A stretch of DNA of 64,000 nt from Chrysomallon squamiferum (Eukaryota > Mollusca > Gastropoda > Neomphalida > Peltospiridae). The notes under the pieces are model-generated. The model saw nothing but the letters and a program-made list of their open reading frames with translations. It was not told the origin of the DNA and searched no databases. Where the stretch lies: NCBI GenBank assembly GCA_012295275.1, contig CM022665.1:30434957-30498956 (forward strand). The letters are read 5' to 3'. Made by a program: the position numbers and the translations under genes. Below, one piece after another: positions 1 through 13,612 of the stretch (position 1 is its first letter; every line of letters starts with the position of its first letter).

Positions 1-400
1 ATATACTTACTTGTCAAACAGTGGATATATCACATTCATCAGACAGTGAGTATTTTATATGCTTATCCATCATCCTGTGGATACATCACACTCATCATAC
101 AATAAGTATTTATTTACTTGCTCATCATACAGTGAGTTTGTTATATTGATAACACAGCATGTTTTCACTCAACAGTAAGTATTTATATACTTACTCATCA
201 TATATCACATTCATCATACAGTGAGTATTTATGTACTTGCTCATCACACAGTGGATATATTACTTTCATCACAGCGCATTTACATACTCAACATACAATA
301 AGTATATTACATTCAACATACATTTATATACTCATCACACAGTAGGTGTATTACACTTATCATACAATGAGTATTATATGCACATTATTCAGTGAGAATT
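1..400. repeat. Degenerate tandem array with CATCATACAGTGAGTATTTA core
   Basis: Related copies of a CATACAGTGAGTATTTATATACTTACT-like core recur about every 30-50 bp (near 46, 95, 126, 168, 216, 245, 290, 335, 361). The left end is cut by the window. Confidence 0.75.
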
Positions 401-2567
401 GTACAATATATCATAGAGTAATTTCAAATTACTATCCAAAGTTATATCAATGTCAAATGATTATCCAATTCTTTCATTTATTAACAATTTTAATAATTCA
501 TATCAGTTATTGTTCATTTCATTTTTTTCCCCACATATATAAATATTTAATTTGAACACATTTACATTTTAAATCTATATTTTGCAATAATAATTATTTT
601 TTGTTTAGTTATTATTTCAGGGCACAAAAATCAGTGGAACATTAAAACATTATGTCAAACACATTTTAAAGAACTAAACACAGTGATATTTTAGTGTTCT
701 TGTGAACGTGGAAACATGCTTGTCCATTGACTGAAAACAACACAGAGGACATTACACTAATGCACATGGGATACTATAAATATTACACTAGTGCCCAAAC
801 AGTCATTAAAATTCCCAATATACAACATACATAATTATTTATTTTAAACTGGTATTAAGTAAACCTCATAAGATATCTCATCTTAAATCATAACTGCCCA
901 TTAAAAAAAAGTCTTCTTGAACTTACATTCATCTTAATAAATAAAACAGTTTCAGGTATATTTCTTAGGAACTTTTTCCATTAATTTTTTTTCTTCAAGA
1001 TTAAATCAGTCATTATACAAGTTCACTGATGGAGATTTACTTGTTGAAAAACAAGGATGCATGTATTATCTATTTACTTATCAGAATTAATATTACCACA
1101 TAAATATTACATTTTAAAACAGACAAGTGCACTAGCAATGAAGGTTTTTTTTTAATGTCTTTCTTTTTATTTTTTATTTTTTTTACATTTTTCGTATGTT
1201 ATAAGATTCACTAATTACTGCAGAATATTAAATTTTTGATTCTTTTCCAGATACTAAACCCTCTGTAGTAAACATACAATTATATACAAAATCCATTTAT
1301 ATTTAAATAGTAACTGTTTTTATCAAAAGAGAAAGCTGTAAAATACATTAGCAATATACATAAAGACATTTTAAACACATAACATAATCATTACAAAAAA
1401 ATGTTTTAGCTTTGTACTATGTTTACTGACCCTAGAGTAAAAAAACTCACTATTTGACAACAAAGATTTAATTTTGCTGAATGTCCAACACAGAAATAAA
1501 GATAACTTGTAAATCTATTTTTAACCAGTTTAATTATCTCTGTGTTAACTATATCCCTTATTTAAGCCTTCTGAGAATTCACAGAAAATTTGGTTTGGGA
1601 ATAGGGAAACAAAATATTGTTTAGCAAAACTAATTGCAACACATTGATGTGAATTAAAGGAGTAGAGTGATAATTTTGTTTTAACAAATACTCAAGTTTC
1701 ATTTAATCCTTCCTACAGTAATAGCTTTATCTTCATTACTCAGTTTGTAAATAATATAGCCAACTTTTTACTTTTAAGAAAGCAGAAATGGAACCATATG
1801 ACATTCATGTGAAACAGAATAAGGAAAAGATATTATGACATATTTCTTTATTTTATAACTTTTTTAATTAAATTATTTTATATTGTAACTGTTATTTTTT
1901 ATTATTATTTTGTATTATAAATACTTTTCATTTAATATTTCATTATTAAAATAGCTTTTATATAAATTAATTTTATGTGTATGACTTTTAATTATTTCAA
2001 TATTTTGTACTGAAATTAGTTTTCTACTTATTTTATATTAAAACAATGTTTTTATTTTGTTTTTGAATTTGCAAGTATTCCTACATAGCTGTTATTATGT
2101 ATGCACTTGAAGAAGTATTTGTTTATCTATTGCTTTATGTGGTCAGGTTTCTTACAACACTGGGAACATGAAAATAATGTTACAATTAAAGATGATAAGG
2201 TAATAAAGACAATAATCAACTGACTCTTTAAAAAGTCTTGGGTATACAACATAAATTTACTCAGAACAAGGTGTCTGCAATTCATTATAACTTATTACTT
2301 TTTTAGTTATTATCTTTTTCTTTAAAGCATTTTTTATTAAGATAAACATACACATAGACATGTATCATTCAGATATTTTCTTACAAAACAAATAAAGCTA
2401 TTTGTGGAATTTATGTGTTTGTGTTTATATATATATATATATATAAATATAAGTGATTTCCAAGATGTTATTACCAACACTAAGTACTTATAATATGTAT
2501 TTCAATACATATTCTTCATGTTTCAAACTTTAACATGTGTAATAACTTATCAATGACAGGTCCTCAC
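1..2567 (-). other. PLCB intron downstream of exon 16 (incomplete)
   Basis: AT-rich non-coding DNA. Positions 1-400 form a degenerate tandem array and 2426-2446 a short TA run. No PLC Y-domain motif is seen on the minus strand and no other gene is recognisable, so the intron is at least 2.5 kb. Confidence 0.7.
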
Positions 2568-2681
2568 CATTTAATGGTCCTTCCTCTCCCACTATGGTAG
2601 TAATAACATCAGGATCCTCCACTGGTTCATTGTCCTCATTTATCACATTGATAGCTCCTTTCTGGAAAAGTTCTAGTTGCT
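2568..2681 (-). CDS. PLCB coding exon 16 (residues 472-510, X-Y linker)
   Basis: It encodes [20 protein letters not shown] then [18 protein letters not shown] and one base of a Gly codon before a GTGAGG donor. KKQLE continues the PLCB4 pattern; the rest is the acidic, poorly conserved linker that in PLC beta enzymes occludes the active site. No further exon is recognisable down to position 1. Confidence 0.9.
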
Positions 2682-5600
2682 CTGTGCAAAAAAAAAAAAA
2701 AAAAAAATAATTCCAAAACAATGTTAGCCAGTCTGTCTCATAGCATTTTTCAAAAAGACTGATAATAAATTTATTATACAATTATAACTAATACAGATAA
2801 CAAATAAAATAGGTTTGGATAATAATTTATCAACCTATATTATATGGTTTTAGCTTTTCCCTAAGCCTTGCATTTTGCTTATATCAGAACTCTGCTTTAA
2901 AAAAGAGAATGTAAAAAAAAAATATCTTACTTTTCTCAACTTCTGGTTTTAAACGTTTGTTTTTGATGAGTATTTTTTTCTTCAACATATTTGGTGAAGG
3001 AAGTGGTACATTTGGTTCAAGCTGAAAGAATAATAAAAATATAAAAGTAACATAAAAAAAAAAAAAAAAAAAAAAACAGAAATTACAATATTAAGAAGAA
3101 TATATTAGTATAATATTAACAGATACAAAGTAGCTAAACAAAAGCTTAAAATAAATATATTAATTGTAACAATGATAAATTTTTAAAAATCAAAAGTAAA
3201 GTTCTTGTTCTTTCTCTTCCTTCTGTATTAATATTATAATTTAATGTTGTTTGTTATTACTTTATATTATAGTTCCAAAGAAACAAGTATTCATTAAAAA
3301 TAATTCCTCTGAATTATATTATTATAATTTCAAGTTTTTATTTTTATTATAATTTCAAATGTTTCTTCTCCTTCTTCTTCTTATTATTATTCTAAAAGAA
3401 ACTGACAAATTATATAATATTTTGTGATGATCTTTATTTTCTGCCCCACTCAGTTTGAATGCTAAGGAAATCTGTTCTTGATCTGTTAAAATGAATGTTT
3501 ATTACTCACTGGAACATTTTCAAGTGGACGTTTCAACAACAGTTCTCCCAGTATATCTTCACAGTATTTAGCCATTTTGTACTGCTGAAGTTTACTATAA
3601 AGAACAAAATTAATATTTTTTTAGTCTATAATTATTATTATTATTATTAAGAAATAGGAAATATTAAATAATTTTTGTAAATATTATAAACATTTATTAT
3701 TGTAGAAATACATTTAAAAATAAATATTAAAAAAAACCCAAAAACATTAATTTACCAAAACATTTTAAGTATTAAAAGGAAAATATTTATTTATTATTAC
3801 TATATTAAACAGAATTTACAAACTGACCTGCTTTTCTTCCTAATAAAAAGTCTTTTTTTAATATTCATAATTTTTGTATGTAATTGATTGCTAACATACT
3901 AATACAAAAAAAACACAATACCAACTACTAATTATATTTAACAAGAGTTTAAAAAAGAACTAACCTGCAATGGTTTTCAAATGAAAGAATGACAGGACAT
4001 TCTGATGTAACAAATGCTGTGTCTTTGATTGCCATAATAACATCCTGTTAAAAATAAACAGTTATAAATAATAACACTAATAATAATAATAGTACATACA
4101 ACACACACACACAATTTATTTTAATAATACTGATAAGGCTCATTATTTAAATAAACAAAAATTATATAGTCAAAACACTGTATTTCAAAGCTAACATTTA
4201 CTTATATTAATTAAACAAAAGATTTTCTTCCCTCTTAAATTTTAATTTTAGTTTATTTCATAGAAGAAGAAACTGAAAGATAACACATATAAACTAGAAC
4301 ACTACATTAAAATTATATAATATTAGTAATATAGCTGATGTAACAGGCCTAGGATTAGTTAAAATGCAGAGCTGCTCACTTTAAATAAAATATCTGAACA
4401 CATGGCTTTGCCATGAGTGATTATGGGTTCTTGTTCTTCAGTGCGGCCATCCCAGCAATCAAGCTCAACACACCTATAACAGTAGCAGTAAATTAATTAA
4501 TTAACCATTAATGAAATAAAACTATATCAACAATCAATCACAATTATTTTTGGGTAATTACAACACATAAAATCCTGTATAAGTGCCTGTAACTGCTTAT
4601 AATGCATTTCTACACAGTTTATTTTATTTTATTTTTTTTAATCTTTTTTTTTTTTAAATTCTCTTAATAAATTCACATAATAAATACTGTAATTATTAAA
4701 AATTATCTTTTAAATATTAGAAATTGTTTTCTGTGCTGCTAGATATAATAGTTTGTTTAGAACAAACCTGCATCCTGCAAGCAGAACCTGTCGATACATC
4801 TCAACTGCTGATCTCCCACCAAACTGTCTCCCTATCAAATATGTGTTATGAGATGAGTTTATGAAGTAATGAGCTAATGGCTGGTCCATGTCCATGTAGA
4901 TGTCCAGTCTGTCAAGAAACACTGGGGCATTCTCATCTGACATGAGATAGCGACAAAACCCATCCAGACTCATTTGTTCTGTGTACATAAATAAGTAAAT
5001 AATTAAATAAATGTATGTTATTATGAAGTAAATATTCTACACTGTAATGAAATAGAATGGTATAATTTTGAAGTAATGTGGAGTGATAATTAAGTTAAAA
5101 GTAATGTAGTTATAATTAACTACAGTAAAACAAATTAATAATTAATACTCATCCATAGTAAAAGAAAAAGTGAAAGTTATTGCTGAGTAATAATACATTT
5201 CTAAATGAATTACTTACAGCATTGGAGGAATAAAGAAAAAATTATAATTAATTACTGTGAAATAAACTATTAATTATCAGCTACAAAGAAAGTAGTGTAA
5301 GAAAAATGTAATCAATTATTAGACTTGACTTGTCTAATAAATAAGGAGGAAAGAATGAAAAAGTTATCACATGGTTACAGTTAATTATCAATAAAATAAT
5401 TTATGAGACTCTTCTAACTGCAATAAATGAAAGAAAGAAAAAAGAAACATAAAAAAATAACAACTGACTAGTTTAAAATAAATTAATCTTCATTTTAGCA
5501 AAAGAAAAAAAAAAGGAACTATTGTAGACTAACACACTGTTACAATTAATCTTAGTAAAATTATATATCATTCACCAATAGCAAATAGACGAGAAAAAAA

Positions 5601-6228
5601 TATGTGTTAAAAAAGGTGAGAGTATAATGTTATGTTGTTACAATATTCTAAGGTAAAGACTTGTTTATACAGTGGCAACAGAAAGATTATTACAAAGTTA
5701 GACACTGCAATAATGAATCAGAGTAAAATAACTTATTACATTTACATGTACTTATTGATATGATGATGATGATGATGGTGATAACAAAAAGCTTTAATGT
5801 TTTGCATACTTCCAGTTATTAATTCATTTATAAACCTGAGACTAGTCTTTATAACAATAATAATAATAATAATAATAATAATAGTAAGAAGAAGAATAAT
5901 ATAAATAAGTCTACAGCAATTCTGAAAGAATTTGTTGTTGTTTTTATTAAGTCTATCTGGTCAACTTTTTTTTTTTTATTGTATTGTTGAACTGTACCTT
6001 TCTTTGCATACTCTGAATCTGGTTCGTAACTCTGAATGATATTTAGAACACGATCCCGATTGTAAAATGGAAATAATATTTCATTTAATCTTGGATCTCT
6101 CTGTCTCTGGAAAGCAGAACAATAATTATTTTACATTTTAATGTTAATCATTACACAATTTTTTTAATGCTTACACACACACATACATTAGTATACACAC
6201 TAACGTGTACATGTATGTGTGTGTGTGA

Positions 6229-6273
<45 letters not shown>

Positions 6274-7848
6274 GAAAATATTTATCACTAAATATTTAAG
6301 AAAACAAAATTCACAAATTACTTTAATTATTATCTAGATATTCCAAATTAATCTCCTCAGAATATTCTCATAAATTCATTTAAGTGCTTTTTTTTTTTAA
6401 ACAGAAGTAATTTTGACTGTAAATTTATTTTAATTCCATTTTTCAACATTTAATATTATCTGAAATTACATACATTTTAATACACAATGGCAAGGTATTA
6501 AGAAAACTATATATAGATGTAATAATTATACAAGCTGTCTTTTTAATCTTCAGACACATTTTCCATGTCTCCTGAGACTCTCTCCTTTACGTGATTATTT
6601 GAATACTATTATGAAGGTATATGAAATAAAATAAAATAATATATTATGTTTTTATTCATACCTCATTAAAAAAGTCTATTAACTGGGTCTCTGTGAGGTA
6701 ATGCTTATTTTTAGATCTGAAAAAAAATACATGAAGTCAAAGGTACTATGTACAGACACATAATGCATGGCATAACAGTGGTGTAAAAATTATTTTAATG
6801 TAATAATATTAATATTTATGATGATAATAATAATAATAATAATAGCAACAAAAGTAACAAAAATAGTAATTAAAACAGTGAAAATAATAATTGTAATAAC
6901 TGTAATAATAATATCTATATATAAAAACATTAACAGTGAGCCATTTGATAAAACTGTGTCTAAAACAAATGTATTCTCTGCAATTCAAAATAGTTTTGTT
7001 TCTAATAAAAACATATTTATTGTTTGACCTATATTGTTCCATGGCAGCAATTTGGCTTTAGGTTAAATGTTCTTAGAAGTAAGAACAAAAGATACTTACA
7101 ATTCTCGGAAGAGTTCTTCAATGTCTGTTCGAGGGCAGATTTTGTGATAGAGTTCATAAAACTTGTCAAAGGAGAAAGCACTTGGCTCTATTTCATCAAA
7201 CTGTACATAAAATACATAATATTAATAATTAAAAAAAATACACTAATACTTTTGAATCGTAATCCATAAACCTAACAAAGGAATTAAATTTTGAGTTCAT
7301 TGTTGTAAAAAAGGAAGTAAAAAAGGAAGATAATAACAATAACAACAATAATAATTAATAGCTTAGGAAATTTATTTATGAGTCAAATATCAAGAAAAAA
7401 GTCTATTGATAATTTGTACATATCAATTTAACTTTTTTTCTGTATTCACAATTTGAATGGAAAATTTATAAATCAATAACTAAAATTAATAATGAAAAAC
7501 AAAAAATCTTAAATAAAAGAAATAGAATAAAAATAAAAATATTAAAATTAAAACAAATATAAAACAAGCCAAAGAAAAACAAAAAAAATAAAAAATAAGA
7601 TGACACAAAAAGCCAATAAATAAAATAAAATGTAATATAATAAAATATTTATTTTCAAACTGCAACAGAAACCTAATACTCAAATCAGGTAATAAAAAGG
7701 CATAAAATAATCTCATCTACCTAATGTAACAAATTAAAATAAAAGTTAGCAGATTTACCTTTCCACAGGGAAGACTGAGCTCTTTCAAACACTGCATGAT
7801 CATTTTTTCCTGGGTTTTTCCTGAAGCAAATGTCCTTGTTATACTGTA

Positions 7849-7890
<42 letters not shown>

Positions 7891-8137
7891 ACAAAAAATA
7901 CAGCAAAATATGCATTTTTTAAAAATAAGAATGAAAATGAGCAACATGACAGTATATTTATTACTTTTTTAGAAATAAATTATTTTACAAAATTGAAAAC
8001 TCATTTGACACCTAATAAAATGTCCTAGAGATCTTCAGTATAACTTCACATTTTCATAAGTTATAATAATTATAAACAAGAATTTAAAGTCATCATTCAT
8101 ATGAAAACTAAATTTTTTTTTTTTTAAATACTACATA

Positions 8138-8195
<58 letters not shown>

Positions 8196-11100
8196 TCCTA
8201 AACAAGTGGTGGCCAGTTCTTTAAATTAGAACTTTACAATTTTCTGATTAGTTTTTTATATTCTTCAAAATAATTCTTATTTTAAAAAATTGTTTCTTAA
8301 GATGATGCATGTTCTCACCTTCTAACTGGAATTTTTCCACTTGGGTTGACCATAAAACAAAGTTTCATCCAGCTGTAATCAATAAATAAATGAATTAAAA
8401 GAAACATCTTTAAAAACAGTAAATTTAAAATTAAATAAGACTGTACCTTTAATAGGGGCAGATATTTAAAAAAAAATAATAAATAAATAAATAAAATTAA
8501 AAAGCAGGAAAGAAAACATACATTAATTTTTATTTATTTAAAAATGTTGTTACAACATTAGGATTTAATTTTTTTTTTTTTTTTTTTATTATTTTTACTA
8601 AAACATAAATAACATAAATATTTCCACAAGCATAGATACAGATATAATAAAGATGAAAAAAAACATCAATAACTGTAATCTTTGCCATTTCAAAAATAGT
8701 TTTTTCATTTATGAAGTACATACAAATGTGCTATTGACTGGATTTTGATCAAAGTATAATTTTTTCAGAAAGCCAATTATCGTCAAGCATTTTTGATCAA
8801 TTAACTTTTTAACATTTGAAATTAACATTTAATAGTTATGCATGTTTCATATAGACAGTTTTTATAGATATAATAATGGTGACTAGTGATGTATGTATAT
8901 GTGGTACAGATGTACAAAACTGTGAAGCCTACTGTTTTTTTAGCTGTGTCATGGGACACACATTGTTGGCTTTTGTATTAAGTGTGATCTTCCTTAGTCC
9001 ATCAAACCATTCCTAGAAAACAGTGAGCAAACTGGTGTCACAAAAGTTCCTAATATTAATTTTAAAATGGTTCACATGGTTCAAATGATTGACAAAGCAG
9101 AACAACAATATATGTATATTTATTATTAAATAAATAAATTTGTAATTTGATGAAAGAAATTGGCATTTTTATTTGACAATTCAAAAAAAAACAAATGCAA
9201 ATTCTGTTCAAGATTTGCAGTTCTGCAATTCTGCTCACAGATAATTGGTAAATATAGTAAATGTATTACTGTTAAGGATGTACTGTAATATGACTGAAAT
9301 GTAAAGTTATTAACACATTAAATCCCAGAATCATTATAATACTAAATTCTATTCACAAACACACACATGCACACACAAGAAACAACAACAAAAAAAAGTT
9401 TTGTAATGGTATCATCAAATATGTGGTCAACATTTTAAATTTAATATGTTTAAAATGCAAGATTTCATATTAACATCTTGCAAACTTTATCAAATGATGT
9501 CTGTACAAAACAAGACATACCCTGGCTATTTCTGGAGATCGTGCAATCATAGGTGTATAACTGATGTTCACTAAGTCCAGACCACTGCATACTGTCACTG
9601 TTCTGGAATCTAGACTCCCTGTCCCCTTCTGTTCTAGTTCGGGTAGTAATTTTGGATCCTGCAATTAAAATGTACTGATAAATAATGACTGGTTTGTGAG
9701 AAGACCAATGGGTATCGATGTTTCCATTAACAGTGTATGTGTGCATAAAGTACTATTTTATATATATAGGTTATTATCCTATATATATAAAATAGTAACC
9801 TTTTTGCTTCAGATATATAGCTACCTACCTATCTACCTACATAGGTATGTGTATATATATATATATATATCTGAAGAAAAAGGTTACTATCCTTTCAATA
9901 TTATGGATAGTAATTTTTTAAATTTGTAAATCTTGAAAATATTATATATAATGAATTGTTTTAATATTTTAAATACATTTATTTAATTTCTTCTCTCTCT
10001 CTCTCTCTCTGAGATAATACAACTGGTAAATGCATTACAGTAATCTATTAAACTGATAGTATTTTGGAAGCACTGCATTTGCAACGATTCCAATATATAA
10101 ATGAAACAAGAATTTTATTAAAATATGAAAATAAATAAATAATTTAAAATTTTAATAATAATTAAATGAAAAATAAAAGTAATATAAAACAAAACAAATA
10201 AATTATTTAAAAAAAATAAAATAAAAAAAATTAAAATTAAAATTACATAAATAAAACCAACATAATAATAATAATAATAATAATAATCATAATCAAAAAA
10301 ATATTTCCAGCATAAATAAATAATGAAAGTAACTGACATGGAAAAATCACAATTTAGAACTTATGACTTAAGTAGAAATGCTTAAAACTCTTTACAGTAT
10401 TGATATAGTTAGAATATCATTTTCTTAATAATTAACAAGGTAATTTTAGTATTACCTGCCTGTGCATAGTTGTGTGTTTCTGTATGTATGTGATAAAAAG
10501 TTTTCAATTTATATTCTTGAAATCATTTAATATATATATATAAAAATTAAAGAAAATGCAAGCTGCTTTAAATGATAACATAATTTTGTTGTTGTTGTTT
10601 TCACTTAAAACACAAATCCTGCTATTTTATTTATATATATATATAAATTAAAACAGGAATATATTTTCTACTCTTATTAAAAGATACAATTTCTTTATAA
10701 TTCATTCAGTTATGCTTTCATAATATGTCAGTCATTAAGACATATGATAGTAAATGTCTGACAGCTCGTGTCAACAAATGTTTTACAACACCATGAATAA
10801 ACAAAAGAATTAAAAACTAAATCAAATTTAAAATCAAGTATACTGGAAAGCTACTAAATTATAAAACATTCAGTTAATGATAAAAAAAAACTGTTAATAA
10901 AATAATATGATAATTTTGTTTTTGTAAATTAATATGAAAAAAGTAACCTATAATCAAGCACTCCAAGGGTTACTTTTACAGATTAAGAGCAAGGAATCTT
11001 TTAGTAGCAAGTTCTCATAGTTAAGAAATCATTACCACTGCCTTTAATAAACCAAACTAGGATAAGAAATAACTAACTGGTGATAGTGAGAGGGATTGAT

Positions 11101-13547
11101 CCAGTGATCTCTCATGCTTCAGACCTACCACTGTAATCAATGACAAAACAGATGGCCCTGTGGTGGATTCAGAAAATTTAAACAAGTGTAAGTTTTCTTA
11201 TTCTTTTAAAATTTTTAACATTAAAAATAAAAATGATTTAGTATTATTTATGTGACACTTCTGGAATGACAGATGCTCTGCCTCAAATGATTGATCCTTA
11301 GAAACACATCTCAGACCAGTGTTCTGATCACTTATGTACACAGTGCTTCAACATGAAACCCTTCTGACTTCTTCTAACGTTACTGAAGACACAAAAATAA
11401 AATCTGAAATGTAAGTGAAACACTGAATGATATATTCTGTTTTCTTATGTACCATAATAAACCAAACTAACAACATTATCTGATCCAATTAGGCAGGTTA
11501 TCTTGATCTGTACATTTTAACAATGCCAATTACAGTCGTATCATGTTACAGATAAATACATCTATTTCAGTGTCCACACAAACCCTCAAAATAAAACCAC
11601 TGCTTGGCATTATTGATCCAACACAATGTTTGGCTAACATATTGATGGTTGAATTTTCTTTTGCTTTGTTTCACAAGTTTTCCAACATTATTATATGTGA
11701 TGTAGCTGTGACTGCTGATAAGTCCTTTTATATTTATCTAACCAACGTGAAAGGAGGTTGTTGTTGTTGTTTTTTCATACTAAAAATCATTTCTTACTGA
11801 AAGTTAACTATAACATAATGATAGCAGTCCACATTTGAATTATGGATTTTTGAAGAATAAACTAATTTTTTTCTATATTTAATGTATGTTTACATTTAAA
11901 TCCATCTGTTGAAAAAAATAATACTAATAATAATGTTTCGTTGATCATAACTGTTAATTGTTTTTTAATAATAAAGATTTTCTTGTTTTCAAAACTGTCT
12001 ATATGTATATTAGTCTTGGATATAACTGGGCTTCTGAAATAATTTCTGAAAAAAAAATAACAAATAATTTTGATGATGAAATTAATAAGGCATGATAATA
12101 ATGCTTATGAAAACAATGATTATGATAAATATTAAAATGACAGTAATAAACCACAATAAATGTTTACAATTCATTATACTAATACATTCATAGTCATGAG
12201 AATATTAGTGTTTGTTAAGGTAACAAGTTTATACAGAAAATGAACGTGATAATATTTTGTAATCTGTAAATGTCCATAGAGATTTATGCATATTAAACAC
12301 CAAGTTAATAAAGTGGTATTGACATGGTATTAGAAAATATTCAACACTAGACTTCTGAATAACAAAAGCTATTTGATGCAATAATTATCTATTATAGCAA
12401 TTCACAAATATCTTGAACTAAATTTTTATGAAAAAGTATCCAGTTTGTAAAAGCAGCATCAAAAAGTTTTCCCACCCTTATCTAAGCACTGAGAACTAAT
12501 AACCAAAACAGTAACCTATACCATATTACCAAAATGCTACTTTTCAACTGCATTAACAGTCTTTACAAAAAGCTTTTTCTTAAAATATTCTCTTTTGATT
12601 TAACAATTATGTCACAAAATTCTAGCAGATGTATCTTAAATAAATACATAAACAGCAAAAATACAGTGAATCAAATACTGCAGAACATGTCAAAACGCAT
12701 CAAAATTACAATTTTGATGAACAATACCATTGAATTTGGTTATAAAATAGTTTATTATTATTATTACTTTTCTCCTTTTTTTAAAGCTGCAATTAAACTT
12801 GATCAAAAAATATTATTAATATATGGTTATTTATTGATAGTTTTTCTTCTTTTTTAAAATTATTATTCTAACCATTTTTTAACTCTCAATTTGTGTGAGC
12901 ACAATATATTAATAACATCCTGTTTACTGAATGTCTCTGTCAACAGTATGTGTGTAAAACTGTGAACATGACAAACTGATATTAAAAAACCAAATTAACA
13001 GATGATGTGTTTTGTCTTCTTTTTTTTTTAATTTTCCAAACACATACTGTCATTGTATTTTCCAGAGAAAAATTGTTTACGCTTCTGCAATGTCGGTTTT
13101 CTTTGTGATATTGGTTCAGCATCAAGATGTGTACTGTTGTAAATTTAGAATGTATTCTTTTGTCAGAGTTGTGACCAGAAGGGACACTATATATATGAGA
13201 TGAAGGCAAACAAAAGATCCTCAGTCACTCGCTATGAGGCTGATGAAAAGCCTAATTCTATCAGAAATCCTTGCCATCACAGCACTCTGATTTAACAGAA
13301 AATCTATTGATGTTACAAAATGAAAAAAAACCACAACAAATTAAAAGCAAAATGAATTTCCAAAATCAATTAATTAAAATTTATCTTTGGATAAATTGAC
13401 AAAATATATTTTGAAAATGTCTATTTGGTATAGGTATTGGTAAGTATATGAACTACAAGTGTCATGACACCAGCATTTACATATGTGTGATATTTAGAAA
13501 CAGTTGAAGGAAATTCTGCAAAATCATGTCATGTGATCTCAAAAATG

Positions 13548-13612
<65 letters not shown>

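Larger units (their letters stand above)
2682..9520 (-). other. Introns between PLCB exons 16 and 4
   Basis: Eleven introns of roughly 250-1020 bp apart from the exons listed. They hold AT-rich sequence, poly-A/T runs (2688-2707, 3054-3076, 7854-7888) and GAT, ATA, TG and ATT microsatellites. Open frames here (6809-7042, 7486-7716, 8530-8721) are products of AT repeats and are not supported as genes. Confidence 0.75.

Noticed and set aside
1-400. Possible CRISPR-like repeat-spacer array
   Set aside because: Units are diverged and irregularly spaced and the DNA is eukaryotic; it is a decayed tandem repeat.
1-2500. PLCB Y-domain exon
   Set aside because: No minus-strand segment matches the expected Y-domain motifs and no in-phase exon follows the exon 16 donor.
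9465-9746. 93-residue minus-strand frame over PLCB exon 4
   Set aside because: It is a different frame from the PLC frame, with no homology; the true frame has family motifs and splice sites at both ends.
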